A stretch of 64,000 bases of DNA. Origin: Oscillospiraceae bacterium (GTDB lineage Bacteria > Bacillota > Clostridia > Oscillospirales > JAAYXM01). The translations under genes and the position numbers were made by a program. Where the stretch lies: contig JAFQME010000020.1 of NCBI GenBank assembly GCA_017421025.1, positions 1-64,000 on the forward strand, read 5' to 3'. Under the pieces are notes generated by a model. That model was not told the origin of the DNA and ran no database searches. It saw nothing but the letters and a program-made list of their open reading frames with translations. Below, piece by piece: positions 1 to 8,616 of the stretch; the first letter of the stretch is position 1; each line of letters opens with the position of its first letter.

Positions 1-21
1 AATCCGGGTAACAGCTCCAAA

Positions 22-59
22 AAGCCTTGAAAACTTCGGTTTTCAAGGCTTTCTTTTTG
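22..59 (+). terminator. Rho-independent terminator of an upstream gene outside the window
   Basis: A 13-bp perfect stem (arms 22-34 and 39-51) with a TTCG loop is followed by TTCTTTTTG. It would end a plus-strand transcript entering from the left; no coding part of that gene can be assigned in the first 21 bases. Confidence 0.8.
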
Positions 60-68
60 CGTATATGT

Positions 69-99
69 AAAAAACCGCATCTGCTGATGCGGTTTTTTT
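69..99. terminator. Bidirectional terminator
   Basis: The arms AAAAAACCGCATC (69-81) and GATGCGGTTTTTT (86-98) enclose a TGCT loop. A/T tracts on both sides let it work on either strand. It directly follows the stop of the decayed XRE gene on the minus strand. Confidence 0.8.
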
Positions 100-295
100 A
101 ATCTCTGAAATCAAATAATTCTTTCGGCGTAATTTCCAAAACCTCACACAGTTTGAAGATGACATCAAAAGAAACGCCGACATTCCCCAACTCAATGGCA
201 CTGATATGACTGCGATCAATCTCTGCAAGTTCAGCCTATGTATGTTTAAACGATGCTTTTTTAGTAACCGAATAAAAAACTTCAAAAAAAGACAT
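98..295 (-). pseudogene. Decayed XRE/Cro-CI family HTH regulator
   Basis: Read from position 295 on the minus strand, the frame gives a short unrecognisable N-terminus. A TAG then sits exactly where XRE proteins carry the Gln of the TQAELA helix, followed by AELAEIDRSHISAIELG and a normal C-terminal half ending KELFDFRD. The second half is therefore a clear HTH_3 domain (recognition helix, then hydrophobic helices 4 and 5), while helix 1 is missing or scrambled. The putative start codon lies inside a terminator stem (284-325), so the real 5' end has probably been lost. I read this as a remnant with one nonsense codon and a truncated N-terminus, not a working gene. The family assignment of the C-terminal part is firm; the start is a guess. 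Confidence 0.6.
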
Positions 296-325
296 CCACG
301 GAAAATTCCGTGGATGTCTTTTTTT
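284..325. terminator. Bidirectional terminator downstream of the GH31 gene
   Basis: A 13-bp perfect stem, GACATCCACGGAA (291-303) with its complement (306-318), is flanked by A7 on the left and T-tracts on the right. It terminates the minus-strand GH31 gene, whose stop lies at 324-326. Confidence 0.85.
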
Positions 326-2777
326 AGATGGTCATTTGTTCTACAAGTGCGTCAACAAGGGCGGTATGGTCAGGAGAATTGAGTACGGCAAAATAGATAT
401 CGTGCATTTTTCGCCAAAGCTTCATATCCTCATTTTGGATCACCTGAGTGACCTTTTGTTTGAGTCCGATATCGACTCTTGCACGTCGCAGGATGGGAAT
501 GCAGCGTTCGACTACATCGCCGTTATCTGCGATGACGTCCGCGCCCACGAGGGTAACCGCGACCGTATCGGTGGGTGCCACGGTGAATGTGACCTTGAGC
601 GACTTGGTGGCTGCATCATATTCGGCATCGGTTTTGACAGCGGTGCCGTTTTTGCATGCAGAAACCTCGACATTGTTCACGCCACGGAACACGACAGTAA
701 CATTCCTTGTTTCCGGGAGCAGCGAGAGGTCCCCATTTGCAGGATGCATGGTAAAGGTCTTCCCTGCCCAATCAAGGGACAGTTCGGTTTTGACACAAAC
801 CCCGTTTTTGTATTCACTGCCATCACCGCCATCTTCATACAGCGTGAAGGAATTGTCTGCGCCCGGGAATACAGCGATTTCCAAATCTGCACCTGCTTCC
901 AGGAGATAGGAATTCTGCATCGGAACAATTGCACCCGCTTTTGCAAAGACCGGATAGGAATCCGATGCACGGTGCACAGAGAGGGTTTTGCCGTGTGCGC
1001 TGATATAACGTGCACCACTAAAGAAGTCAAACCACTCGCCCTTCGGGAACCAGACCTTGGTACTTCCCATTTGGGTGATCGGGTTGGTGGGACTGGTAAT
1101 CGGTGCAACCATCAGCTCGCTGCCAAAGAAGAATTGGTTCTTCCTTTCATACGCTGCACTCTGCATCGGGTAAGCGTAATACATCGGCTGTACCAACGGC
1201 TGAAGTTCCGCATGGTTGCGATAGTTCATGGTGTAAAGATACGGGAACAGGCGGTGACGCAAACGCAGCGCTTCTTTTACGATAGCTTCGCTTTTCTCCG
1301 AGTAGCACCAGGGCTCTTTCCGCAGATATTCGTTGGGAGAGCTGTGCAGACGGTTGATGGGAGAGAATACACCGAGTTGGAGCCAACGGATTTGCAAATC
1401 TTCATCGGTATATCCGCCCATGTGTCCGCCAATGTCGTGACTCCACCAGCTGTAACCTACGTTGGATGCGGTAGCGGTGAACTCAGGCTGAAAGTCCAAT
1501 GCATCCCATGTGCTGTAAGTATCACCCGAGAAGCCAACCGGATAGCGCTGAGAGCCTATTCCACTGAAACGGGAGAAGAACATGGGGCGTTTGCCGTTGC
1601 GCTGAATGTCGGCAATGTGCAGATGATTGAGCATCCAGAGCGGATCAAGGACTTCACGCTCGTCCTGGAGCTTACCGTCCACATTCGGCTCGTGAATCCA
1701 CCCGTAGCGTTTGCCCTGCTGCCAATCCATCCACCAGAAATCCACCCCGTCATCTTCTTACGGGTGATGGATGATATCGAAGTACTTTGCCATGAATTCA
1801 GGCGAGAGGATGTCGAGTTTTACACGCTTACGGGTTTTCGGGTCGATCCCGCATGCGGTGGCAAGTTCCTCGTACATTACTTCATGGCAGGCAACACCCT
1901 GCGCAGGATGGAGGTTTAAGGAAACCTTGAGGTTATGCTCACGCAGGAAGCGGAGAAATGCTTTGTAATCCGGGAAGAGCTCTTCATTCCAGGTATAGCC
2001 TGTCCAACCGCTTTCGAACTCCCAGCCTTCCCCGTTTTTATACTCGTCGGGAATGTTTACGATATGCCAATCCATATCCACCACGCCGACCGAGAACGGA
2101 ACTTCTTCTTTTTCAAAGCGCAGGACCAAATCCTGATACTCCTCCTGGGTGTAGGCATGATATCTGCTCCACCAGTTGCCGAGTGCATAAGCCGGAAGCA
2201 TGGGAGGGATACCGGTCAAACGGTACAAATCCGCAACCGCTTCACGGTAACGGAAGCCGTAGCCCCAGAAATAGCAGTCAACGGTGTTTGGGGTACGCAC
2301 TTCTACCCAACCCTCATCGTTTAAGAGCATGGTGGTACTGTCATCCATGACAGAGAAACCGTTTCTCGAGCAAACGCCTTGGCCCAGCGGGACTTCGCCG
2401 TTTGACATATCCAATGTTTTATAAGTACCGCCGAGGTCCTCAAACTCATCGCCAAAGTTCCAACTTGTTGCCGGTGCATTTTTCAAGCGGAGACTCAGGG
2501 TTTCTGCAGAGAAAGGCGCATTTTCACAGTAGGTCAGCACCAACTCTTCGGTCTCCACGGTAAGGATACCGTTCTCCAGTTTTTTGGAATAGGAAACCTC
2601 AGGGAAATCACGGAAGAACACGCTTTGGCTTGCACGGTCTTCAAACACACCGTTTGAATGAAACTCCATACGAATCAAAGACGGTGTAAGCACGGTAAAA
2701 CGGTAGCATGCACCTACCACGAGATTCGCTGCAAGCGCCTTCGGACGTGTTTCATATTGGAAACGGGACATATCCAT
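324..2777 (-). pseudogene. Glycoside hydrolase family 31 (alpha-glucosidase/alpha-xylosidase type) interrupted by an in-frame TAA
   Basis: The reading frame encodes a complete GH31 enzyme of about 817 residues with one premature TAA at 1758-1760, after ...FDIIHHP. The same frame resumes without any shift as EDDGVDFWWMDWQQG. Homologues usually have a hydrophobic residue there, so TTA (Leu) to TAA is the simplest explanation. Both catalytic Asp residues lie after the stop: the nucleophile in WWMDWQQG and the acid/base in GFSGDT. The upstream 339-residue piece therefore holds only the N-terminal beta-sandwich and the first part of the barrel and cannot be active alone. A beta-sandwich (DUF5110-like) C-terminus follows the barrel. 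No good ribosome site precedes the GTG at 1745. The start at 2777 has AAGGAGG eight bases upstream. There is no signal peptide, so it would act on short oligosaccharides in the cytoplasm. A divergent AraC gene is the likely regulator. A sequencing error at this one base cannot be excluded. Confidence 0.8.
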
Positions 2778-2811
2778 CAAGAACTCCTCCTTGCATTTTC
2801 TTTGTAATTAT

Positions 2812-2840
2812 ATTATATTAAGAGTGCAACCTCTTGAAAA
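2812..2840 (-). promoter_or_regulatory. GH31 promoter with an operator-like dyad in the spacer
   Basis: On the minus strand, TTTTCA (2835-2840) and TATAAT (2812-2817) are separated by 17 bp. The spacer overlaps an inverted repeat, AAGAG-N6-CTCTT (2820-2835). This would be a natural site for the divergent AraC regulator. The promoter is seen in the sequence; its control is inferred. Confidence 0.6.
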
Positions 2841-2890
2841 GACTCTATTTTCACTTAAAATTGCACAATCTTACGATCGGAGGAGAAAAA

Positions 2891-3733
2891 ATGAGTCCAG
2901 TTTTAGAGACCAAACTGCGTGGAACCGAATCCTTCCGTTTTGCCCACTATCACCACGCTGCTCCAACCCGCTCCATTTCACTCCATTGGCATCCCGAAAT
3001 CGAAGTTCTTTACGGGGTGGATGGTACGCTTGCAGTCACGGTTGCGGAGGAGACACACCGTTTGCGTGCAGGGGAAATTTTGTTCATCAATCCGGACGAG
3101 TTGCACACTTTTACCCCACTCACGAAGGACACGCACTACCATGCGGCGGTGTTTGATCTCTCCCTGTTTCGATTTCAGACACCGCATTTTTTCGAACAAG
3201 AGATGATTACACCGCTTGCCAACGGAGCATTGAAATTCCCACGTTTGATCGATTCCGACTCCCCGCATTATGATACGCTCAAAAACGCCGTGCATCGTTT
3301 GTTTCATGAGGACTGCACGTCTAATGCGATGGTGTTTGCAGATTTGATTGTGGTTTTCTCCACGCTTTGGGAGCACGGAATGTTTACCCAATCGGAACAT
3401 GAGCCAAAATCAGCGGAAATCAAAGAATGTATCAAATATATGAAAGCACATCTTTCCGAACGTATTTCACTCTCTACACTCGCAGGGCTTGTTCACCTCT
3501 CCCCCAATTATTTCTGCTCGTATTTCAAAAGCCACACAGGGGTCACCCCGTTTGAGCATCTGCACCATCTGCGACTCATGCATGCAGCACGGCTTCTTGA
3601 GCACAGCGACGATGCGGTTTCCGAAATCGCAGAGGAGTGCGGGTATGAGTCGGTGAGTTTTTTCATCCGAAAATTCAAAGAACAATTCCACTGCACTCCT
3701 GCAAACTATCGCAAACGCACCCATGAGGAATAG
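2891..3733 (+). CDS. AraC family transcriptional regulator with cupin sensor domain
   Basis: This 280-residue regulator has an N-terminal cupin (about residues 20-130; histidines in HWHPEIE and the segment PDELHTFTP are typical of sugar-binding AraC cupins). Two C-terminal HTH motifs follow (about residues 180-278), with the second signature around SEIAEECGYESVSFFIRKFKEQF. The start at 2891 was chosen because GGAGG lies just upstream; an in-frame start at 2834 has no ribosome site. It diverges from the GH31 gene across 113 bp containing a dyad, so it probably controls that gene in response to an oligosaccharide. A 12-bp-stem terminator follows. The family is certain, the ligand unknown. Confidence 0.93.
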   Translation: MSPVLETKLRGTESFRFAHYHHAAPTRSISLHWHPEIEVLYGVDGTLAVTVAEETHRLRAGEILFINPDELHTFTPLTKDTHYHAAVFDLSLFRFQTPHFFEQEMITPLANGALKFPRLIDSDSPHYDTLKNAVHRLFHEDCTSNAMVFADLIVVFSTLWEHGMFTQSEHEPKSAEIKECIKYMKAHLSERISLSTLAGLVHLSPNYFCSYFKSHTGVTPFEHLHHLRLMHAARLLEHSDDAVSEIAEECGYESVSFFIRKFKEQFHCTPANYRKRTHEE

Positions 3734-3788
3734 ATTCCGCTTGCCCCTCATCCTTCACCTAAGGAGAATTTGGACGTTTAGAAACGAA

Positions 3789-3826
3789 GAGAGAGCATCC
3801 AAAAAAAGGATGCTCTCTCATTTTTC
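3789..3826. terminator. Terminator between convergent AraC and XRE genes
   Basis: A 12-bp stem, GAGAGAGCATCC (3789-3800) with its complement (3808-3819), has an A7 loop and is followed by ATTTTT. It can serve both converging genes. Confidence 0.85.
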
Positions 3827-4030
3827 GATTTTGGGATTGTTTGAGATTTCCAAAATATAATCTACCGATACGTTGTAAAAAGCAGAGAGTCTGATGAGAA
3901 TGTCGGTTGGAATGTCACGTTGCCCGAGTTCATAATTGCTATATACCTGTTGCGAACAATTGAGTGCGGCGGCGAGTTGTTTTTGCGTCAAATCCCGATC
4001 TTCCCGCAAATCACGTATCCGTCGAAACAT
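3818..4030 (-). CDS. Small XRE family repressor (70 aa)
   Basis: This is a single-domain Cro/CI-type HTH protein: DLREDRDLTQKQLAAALN forms helices 1-2, the recognition helix is around SQQVYSNYELG, and the end is PTDILIRLSAFYNVSVDYILE. AGGAGG stands upstream of the ATG. Its own -10 (TATAAT on the minus strand, about 4052-4057) and the promoter of the divergent surface-protein gene share an intergenic region with two palindromes. The protein is therefore very likely an autoregulating repressor that also controls the SLH/Big2 gene. No sensor domain is present, so the signal is unknown. Confidence 0.93.
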   Translation of the reverse strand: MFRRIRDLREDRDLTQKQLAAALNCSQQVYSNYELGQRDIPTDILIRLSAFYNVSVDYILEISNNPKIEK

Positions 4031-4061
4031 CTCGGCTCCCCTCCTTTATTTCATTATACCC

Positions 4062-4107
4062 TACCGCAATTTGCGGTATTGACATTTACTGCAAATTGCA
4101 GTAAAGT
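4062..4107 (+). promoter_or_regulatory. SLH gene promoter overlapped by twin palindromic operators
   Basis: TTGACA (4079-4084), a 17-bp spacer and TAAAGT (4102-4107) form a strong promoter for the gene at 4140. A 17-bp palindrome with arms TACCGCAA/TTGCGGTA (4062-4078) lies just upstream. A 21-bp palindrome with arms TTTACTGCAA/TTGCAGTAAA (4085-4105) fills the spacer. The shared half-site is AC(C/T)GCAA. The left palindrome also lies next to the -10 of the divergent XRE gene. Binding of this DNA by that protein is inferred from position. Confidence 0.8.
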
Positions 4108-4139
4108 AGATACATAACTTTACAAAGGAGTGTTTTATC

Positions 4140-6509
4140 ATGAAGCAAAAACTACTTTCCCTGTTCCTTGCGTTTGCACTCTTGATCGGCATCATGCCGC
4201 AGATGCACGCAGCAGCCGCAACCCCCGGATTGTCCAATTTTAAAACCGAAAACAAATTCACAGCAAACCTCTTTACGGACGTCGCCTCCTCTGCATGGTA
4301 TGTTGCCGGAGTCCAGTCTGCTTATGAGTACAATTTGATGAAAGGAAGCTCCGCTTCCAAATTCAACCCAACCGGTAACATGACCGTTGCTGAAGCACTC
4401 GCTTTGGCAAGCCGTATTCATTCCATTTACAACACCGGAAGCGCTAACTTTGTGCAGGGTAGTCCTTGGTATCAAGTTTACGTGGATTACGCAACTAAGA
4501 ACAATCTGATCAGTTCCGGTGAGTTTTCCAGCTACACCGTTGCTGCAACTCGTGCACAGTTCGCCAGCGTTTTGTCTCGTGTACTTCCGGCTGCAGAACT
4601 GAAAGCAATCAATAACATTGGCACTATCCCCGATGTCCCATCCAACGCCGCATATCGTAACAGCGTGCACCTGCTTTACTCTGCAGGCATTTTGACCGGC
4701 AGTGACAAGTACGGCAGTTTCCGCCCGACCACTACCATTCAGCGTTGTGAAGTTGCAACCATCGTAACTCGTATGGTTGATCCGAAACAAAGAAAACAAG
4801 TTGTTTTGGAAACCAGACCTGCTTTAACCGGAATCAAACTTGCAGGCAAAACCTCTATCATGGTCGGCACTACTACCACCTGGACTGCTTCTGCAGACCC
4901 TGCTGATGCAGCGTTCGGAAAAGTCACCTGGACATCCGGTAACCCTGGTGTTGCAACCGTTGATGCAAACGGCAAAATCACTGCTCTTAAGGCAGGTCAA
5001 TCAAATATTACAGCATATTATGGTAGTTTCAAAAAAACAGTCCTGCTCACAGTTACCTCTCCTACACCTACATTGACCGGAATCAAACTTGCAGGCAAAA
5101 CCTCTATTATGGTCGGCACCTCTACCACCTGGACTGCTTCTGCAGACCCTGCCGGAGCATTGCTTGGGAAAGTCGCTTGGACCTCCGGCAACCCCGGTGT
5201 TGCAACCGTTGATGCAAACGGCAGAATTACCGCTCTTAAGGCAGGTCAATCAAATATTACAGCATATTATGGTAGTTTCAAAAAAACAGTCCTGCTCACA
5301 GTTACCTCTCCTACACCTACATTGACCGGAATCAAACTTGCAGGCAAAACCTCCATTATGGTCGGCACCTCTACCACCTGGACTGCTTCTGCAGACCCTG
5401 CTGGCGCAGCGTTCGGCAAAGTCACCTGGACCTCCGGTAATCCCGGTGTTGCAACCGTTGATGCGAACGGCAGAATCACCGCTCGCAAAGCTGGTCAAGC
5501 TCACATTTCCGCATCTTATGGTTCTGTGAAAAAGACTGTACTTCTCACAGTTACTCCACTGCCCACCCCACAATCTGTACAACTCGCCGGCACAACTTCC
5601 ATCTATGTTGGAGCCATCACCAAGTGGACTGCAAAAATCACCCCCTCCAACGCAAACCAGTGGGTCAGTTGGTCGTCTGGCAATCCGAGTGTTGCTACCG
5701 TTGATAAAAACGGCAACATTAAAGGACTGAAAGCCGGTCAATCAAATATCACAGCAACAGCCGCCAACGGTGTAAAGAAAACCGCTTTAATCACAGTGTC
5801 TAACAGACCCACTGCAAATTCTGCAAAAATCGATACAAGTGCAGTTGATTCGAGCAAAATTTCCACTTCCTATCGTCGCACAATTACAATGGAAGTTGGC
5901 GAAACAATCAGATTAAACAAAATAGCATCGCCTTCCGGCTCGAATTCCTCTCATATTATTTGGGGCTATACTACAGGCTATGAAAAATTCATTTCCGTTA
6001 ATGAGGGGCAAAACGACAGTTACACAGAAATTACCGCACGCGAATTAACAGGAAGTAAGACCATCTACGTTTCCCTTATGAAGCAAGATGATTTTTCCTA
6101 TGAGTATGACGAAATTGAAATCGAAATCGTTAAGCCCGCACCAAAAATAGTTTTGAGAACAGCGATTCCAAAAACTTTGCATGAATACAACTATAATAAA
6201 AGCATTGAATCTAGTTATATAATTACTAATTTCAAATACACATGCACTTCCAGTTATGATGGAACATTTAGAGCAGAAATTCACTTTGGAGGCACAAAAA
6301 TTTACGATCGTCAAGGTTCTGGACATAGCAGCAGCTGTGAAATTGGTTGGAAACTTTACGATTCCTCCGGTTATGTTATCGACAGTGGCACATGTTATTC
6401 GACAGGCTTGGCTATGGGCGAAAAATTCAAAGATGAGAATGACTACATATACTACTTAGAGAGTGGCGAAACATATTATCTTGAAATTCTCAATAGTTCT
6501 GCGACCTAA
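4140..6509 (+). CDS. Secreted SLH-domain surface protein with four bacterial Ig-like (Big2) repeats
   Basis: This 789-residue protein starts with a signal peptide (MKQKLLSLFLAFALLIG..., cleavage near MHAAAA). SLH modules follow at about residues 45-225 (LFTDVASSAWYVAGV; IPDVPSNAAYRNSVHLLY; GSFRPTTTIQRCEVATIV), which in this group bind the pyruvylated secondary wall polymer. Residues about 228-560 are four Big2 domains with the core VTWTSGNPGVATVDANGKI; the first three are almost identical 83-residue units, the fourth is divergent. The last 230 residues, rich in Ser, Tyr and Thr, match nothing I recognise and may be the exposed functional part. AAAGGAG precedes the ATG. The promoter carries palindromic operators probably bound by the XRE protein next door. 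Ligand or partner unknown. Confidence 0.93.
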   Translation: MKQKLLSLFLAFALLIGIMPQMHAAAATPGLSNFKTENKFTANLFTDVASSAWYVAGVQSAYEYNLMKGSSASKFNPTGNMTVAEALALASRIHSIYNTGSANFVQGSPWYQVYVDYATKNNLISSGEFSSYTVAATRAQFASVLSRVLPAAELKAINNIGTIPDVPSNAAYRNSVHLLYSAGILTGSDKYGSFRPTTTIQRCEVATIVTRMVDPKQRKQVVLETRPALTGIKLAGKTSIMVGTTTTWTASADPADAAFGKVTWTSGNPGVATVDANGKITALKAGQSNITAYYGSFKKTVLLTVTSPTPTLTGIKLAGKTSIMVGTSTTWTASADPAGALLGKVAWTSGNPGVATVDANGRITALKAGQSNITAYYGSFKKTVLLTVTSPTPTLTGIKLAGKTSIMVGTSTTWTASADPAGAAFGKVTWTSGNPGVATVDANGRITARKAGQAHISASYGSVKKTVLLTVTPLPTPQSVQLAGTTSIYVGAITKWTAKITPSNANQWVSWSSGNPSVATVDKNGNIKGLKAGQSNITATAANGVKKTALITVSNRPTANSAKIDTSAVDSSKISTSYRRTITMEVGETIRLNKIASPSGSNSSHIIWGYTTGYEKFISVNEGQNDSYTEITARELTGSKTIYVSLMKQDDFSYEYDEIEIEIVKPAPKIVLRTAIPKTLHEYNYNKSIESSYIITNFKYTCTSSYDGTFRAEIHFGGTKIYDRQGSGHSSSCEIGWKLYDSSGYVIDSGTCYSTGLAMGEKFKDENDYIYYLESGETYYLEILNSSAT
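4826..5572 (+). repeat. Three tandem 249-bp repeats encoding Big2 domains
   Basis: The units begin near 4826, 5075 and 5324 (for example GAATCAAACTTGCAGG recurs at 4831, 5080 and 5329), an exact 249-bp period that keeps the frame. DNA identity is high even at third codon positions, which points to recent duplication or gene conversion. A fourth, older copy follows to about 5810. Confidence 0.9.
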
Positions 6510-6523
6510 AAACTCATCACTCC

Positions 6524-6557
6524 AAGGAGCAGGGATTCCCCCTGCTCCTTACTTTTT
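6524..6557 (+). terminator. Terminator of the SLH/Big2 gene
   Basis: An 11-bp stem, AAGGAGCAGGG (6524-6534) with its complement (6540-6550), is followed by ACTTTTTG. Confidence 0.85.
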
Positions 6558-6569
6558 GTTGAATAGTTC

Positions 6570-6598
6570 TTGAAAAAAGAAGCAAGTCACAGTACAAT
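6570..6598 (+). promoter_or_regulatory. Promoter of the second SLH gene
   Basis: TTGAAA (6570-6575), 17-bp spacer, TACAAT (6593-6598), 22 bases before the start codon at 6621 with AAGGAGG between them. Confidence 0.65.
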
Positions 6599-6620
6599 AA
6601 AGTTATCAAGGAGGTGTGAT

Positions 6621-8591
6621 ATGAAACGTTTGACCGCCTTTATGGTATCTGTCTGCATTCTGCTTTCTGCATCCTATGCCGGTGGCATTGAGCCGGCATC
6701 TTACGAACGACCCGTTGTTTTCGAGGATGGCGGGTATGTTCAGTTGGTAGAAAACAGCATTGGTATTGTTTGTGATTCCGCCGGAAATGCAGTTCTTCCC
6801 GAAGTCGGAAAAAGCCAACTTTTGATGAATGGATATGTCATCGTACAAGAGGAAGATGACACTTACTCTGTATATGGTTTGGACGGGAGCCGACGCACCG
6901 ACCGGTACAATGCAATCAAAACCATCACCGCAGGCATTGCGGTTTGCGGCAACGGCACTTGGGTTCCGCCCGGAACACTGCGTGGGAAATACGGTGCAGT
7001 TGATTTGGAGAGCAAGCGGATTGTCGCTCCCATTCAATTTGATGAGGTGCGTATTTCCGCAGACGGACAATATATCATCGGGATGAAAACTGCCGCTTAT
7101 GTAGCTCAACCAAACACTTACACGGTTTATGATCGGTCCGGCCAAGATGTCACCGCATCTGTCGGCTTGGTTTCTTGGGAAGAACGTCCCCCCTTCATCC
7201 AGGTTTTAGATCCGTGCTCCGGTCGTTTCGGTTTGATTTCCAAAGAGAAACAAACGATTCTCCCAGCAAAGTTTACTGAGATTCGTGAAGTTTCCGAATC
7301 TGCGGCACTTGTGAGAGACGGCATGAAATTTGGCATCTGTTCCACCGACGGAAGCGGAACAATGCTTCTTCCGATGCATTACGAATACGACCAGATTGAC
7401 CTGTTGCCAAACGGAATGTATGCCGCAAAAGACGGCGGGTCGTTTTTTCATCACAACAGCGGCAATTCGGTTACATTCTATTTCAGCGACGGCGGCAGAG
7501 TTCCGATTTACGGTTACAGCGCTCTGATCGGTGCTTTGGGAGATGTACTGTTTTGCAAAAAGCCGCAGGATGACACGTTATATTGTCTTTCACTCACCGG
7601 TCAGGTACTCGGAAGTTATCCCGGCGGATATCTCGCCTTTTCTGCAGACACGCATGATTTTGTCATCATTGGAAGAAACGGTGCTCTCGAACACACGGTT
7701 TTGGTCAACCGTTGGGGTGAACAGATCCCGACCACTCCATCCGAATCGCTTTTGAGTAGTTTTTCCGGTGGAAAAGGGCTTGCCCTTTTGGATCAAGATA
7801 CCGGGAACACTCGCTTTTTGATGACAGATGGCACAAGCATCCCGGCCCAGGAAAGTGATTATCTGGATGCAGAGTGCGGGCTGATTCTGCGAAAAGGAAC
7901 CATTCTGGATGTCACTGGGGCAGAACTGATTTCCGATCCGACATACACACGCATTTCAACCGGATCATATTTCATAGCAGGTCACAATGTTGCAATTGAC
8001 GGTTATTTAGTTGAAGATACAAACGGCAGGTATCGCCTCCTCCCGTTTGATTTCAAGCCATATGAATACGCTGCACATACTTGGGCTATCCCGGAACTGG
8101 AAACTGCAATTGCTTGCGGTTTGGTTGACAAGTCTCAGCAGCGCAACTGGCGTGACGTCTGCACACGTGGGGATTTTTGTCGGATGTTGACCGTACTGCT
8201 GCAAGACCTCTCTCCAACAGAGACTCCGCTTGTCTTCTCCGACACTTCTGATCCTGCAATTCAAATGGCATCCGCATTTGGAATCGTCAATGGGATCGGA
8301 AACGGAGTCTTTGCCCCAAGCCGACCTATCACACGCCAGGAAGCGGCGGTGATGTTGGCACGAACGGCAAAACTGTTTCATTTGAATCCAACCGAAAAAC
8401 CACTCGTGTTCGAAGATGAAATTGCACATTGGGCGGCGGATGCTGTTTCCTATATCACTTCCGTTAAAGGCTCAACATCTGCGATTATGCAAGGAATCGG
8501 AGGGCAAATGTTTTCTCCGCTTGGATTATACACACGAGAGCAGTCAATCATAACGATTCTGCGACTCTATCAAGCAATTACAAACCGGTAA
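6621..8591 (+). CDS. Secreted protein with WG-like repeats and C-terminal SLH domains
   Basis: This 656-residue protein has a signal peptide (MKRLTAFMVSVCILLSASYA). A long region of WG-repeat-like beta units follows (GKYGAVDLESKRIVAP, GRFGLISKEKQTILP, MKFGICSTDGSGTMLLP). The C-terminal 150 residues form SLH modules (VFSDTSDPAIQMASAFGIVNGIG, RPITRQEAAVMLART, EDEIAHWAADAVSYI). The start at 6621 has AAGGAGG at the right distance; an in-frame upstream start at 6570 would overlap the promoter. It is wall-anchored at the C-terminus, whereas the previous SLH protein is anchored at the N-terminus. It has its own promoter, so the two SLH genes need not be co-expressed. Biochemical role unknown. Confidence 0.88.
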   Translation: MKRLTAFMVSVCILLSASYAGGIEPASYERPVVFEDGGYVQLVENSIGIVCDSAGNAVLPEVGKSQLLMNGYVIVQEEDDTYSVYGLDGSRRTDRYNAIKTITAGIAVCGNGTWVPPGTLRGKYGAVDLESKRIVAPIQFDEVRISADGQYIIGMKTAAYVAQPNTYTVYDRSGQDVTASVGLVSWEERPPFIQVLDPCSGRFGLISKEKQTILPAKFTEIREVSESAALVRDGMKFGICSTDGSGTMLLPMHYEYDQIDLLPNGMYAAKDGGSFFHHNSGNSVTFYFSDGGRVPIYGYSALIGALGDVLFCKKPQDDTLYCLSLTGQVLGSYPGGYLAFSADTHDFVIIGRNGALEHTVLVNRWGEQIPTTPSESLLSSFSGGKGLALLDQDTGNTRFLMTDGTSIPAQESDYLDAECGLILRKGTILDVTGAELISDPTYTRISTGSYFIAGHNVAIDGYLVEDTNGRYRLLPFDFKPYEYAAHTWAIPELETAIACGLVDKSQQRNWRDVCTRGDFCRMLTVLLQDLSPTETPLVFSDTSDPAIQMASAFGIVNGIGNGVFAPSRPITRQEAAVMLARTAKLFHLNPTEKPLVFEDEIAHWAADAVSYITSVKGSTSAIMQGIGGQMFSPLGLYTREQSIITILRLYQAITNR

Positions 8592-8616
8592 TACAACATT
8601 GAAAGGAGACCATACA

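Noticed and set aside
98-1760. Two in-frame stops (TAG in XRE, TAA in GH31) as a sign of stop-codon reassignment
   Set aside because: TAA, TAG and TGA all end well-conserved genes at the expected place elsewhere in the window, so these are ordinary nonsense changes.
336-1919. A 527-codon open frame on the plus strand opposite the GH31 gene
   Set aside because: Its translation has no family resemblance and it is antisense to a clear GH31 sequence; it lacks a ribosome site.
4826-5810. Regular repeats considered as a CRISPR or minisatellite
   Set aside because: The 249-bp period encodes Big2 domains in frame; there are no short direct repeats with unique spacers.
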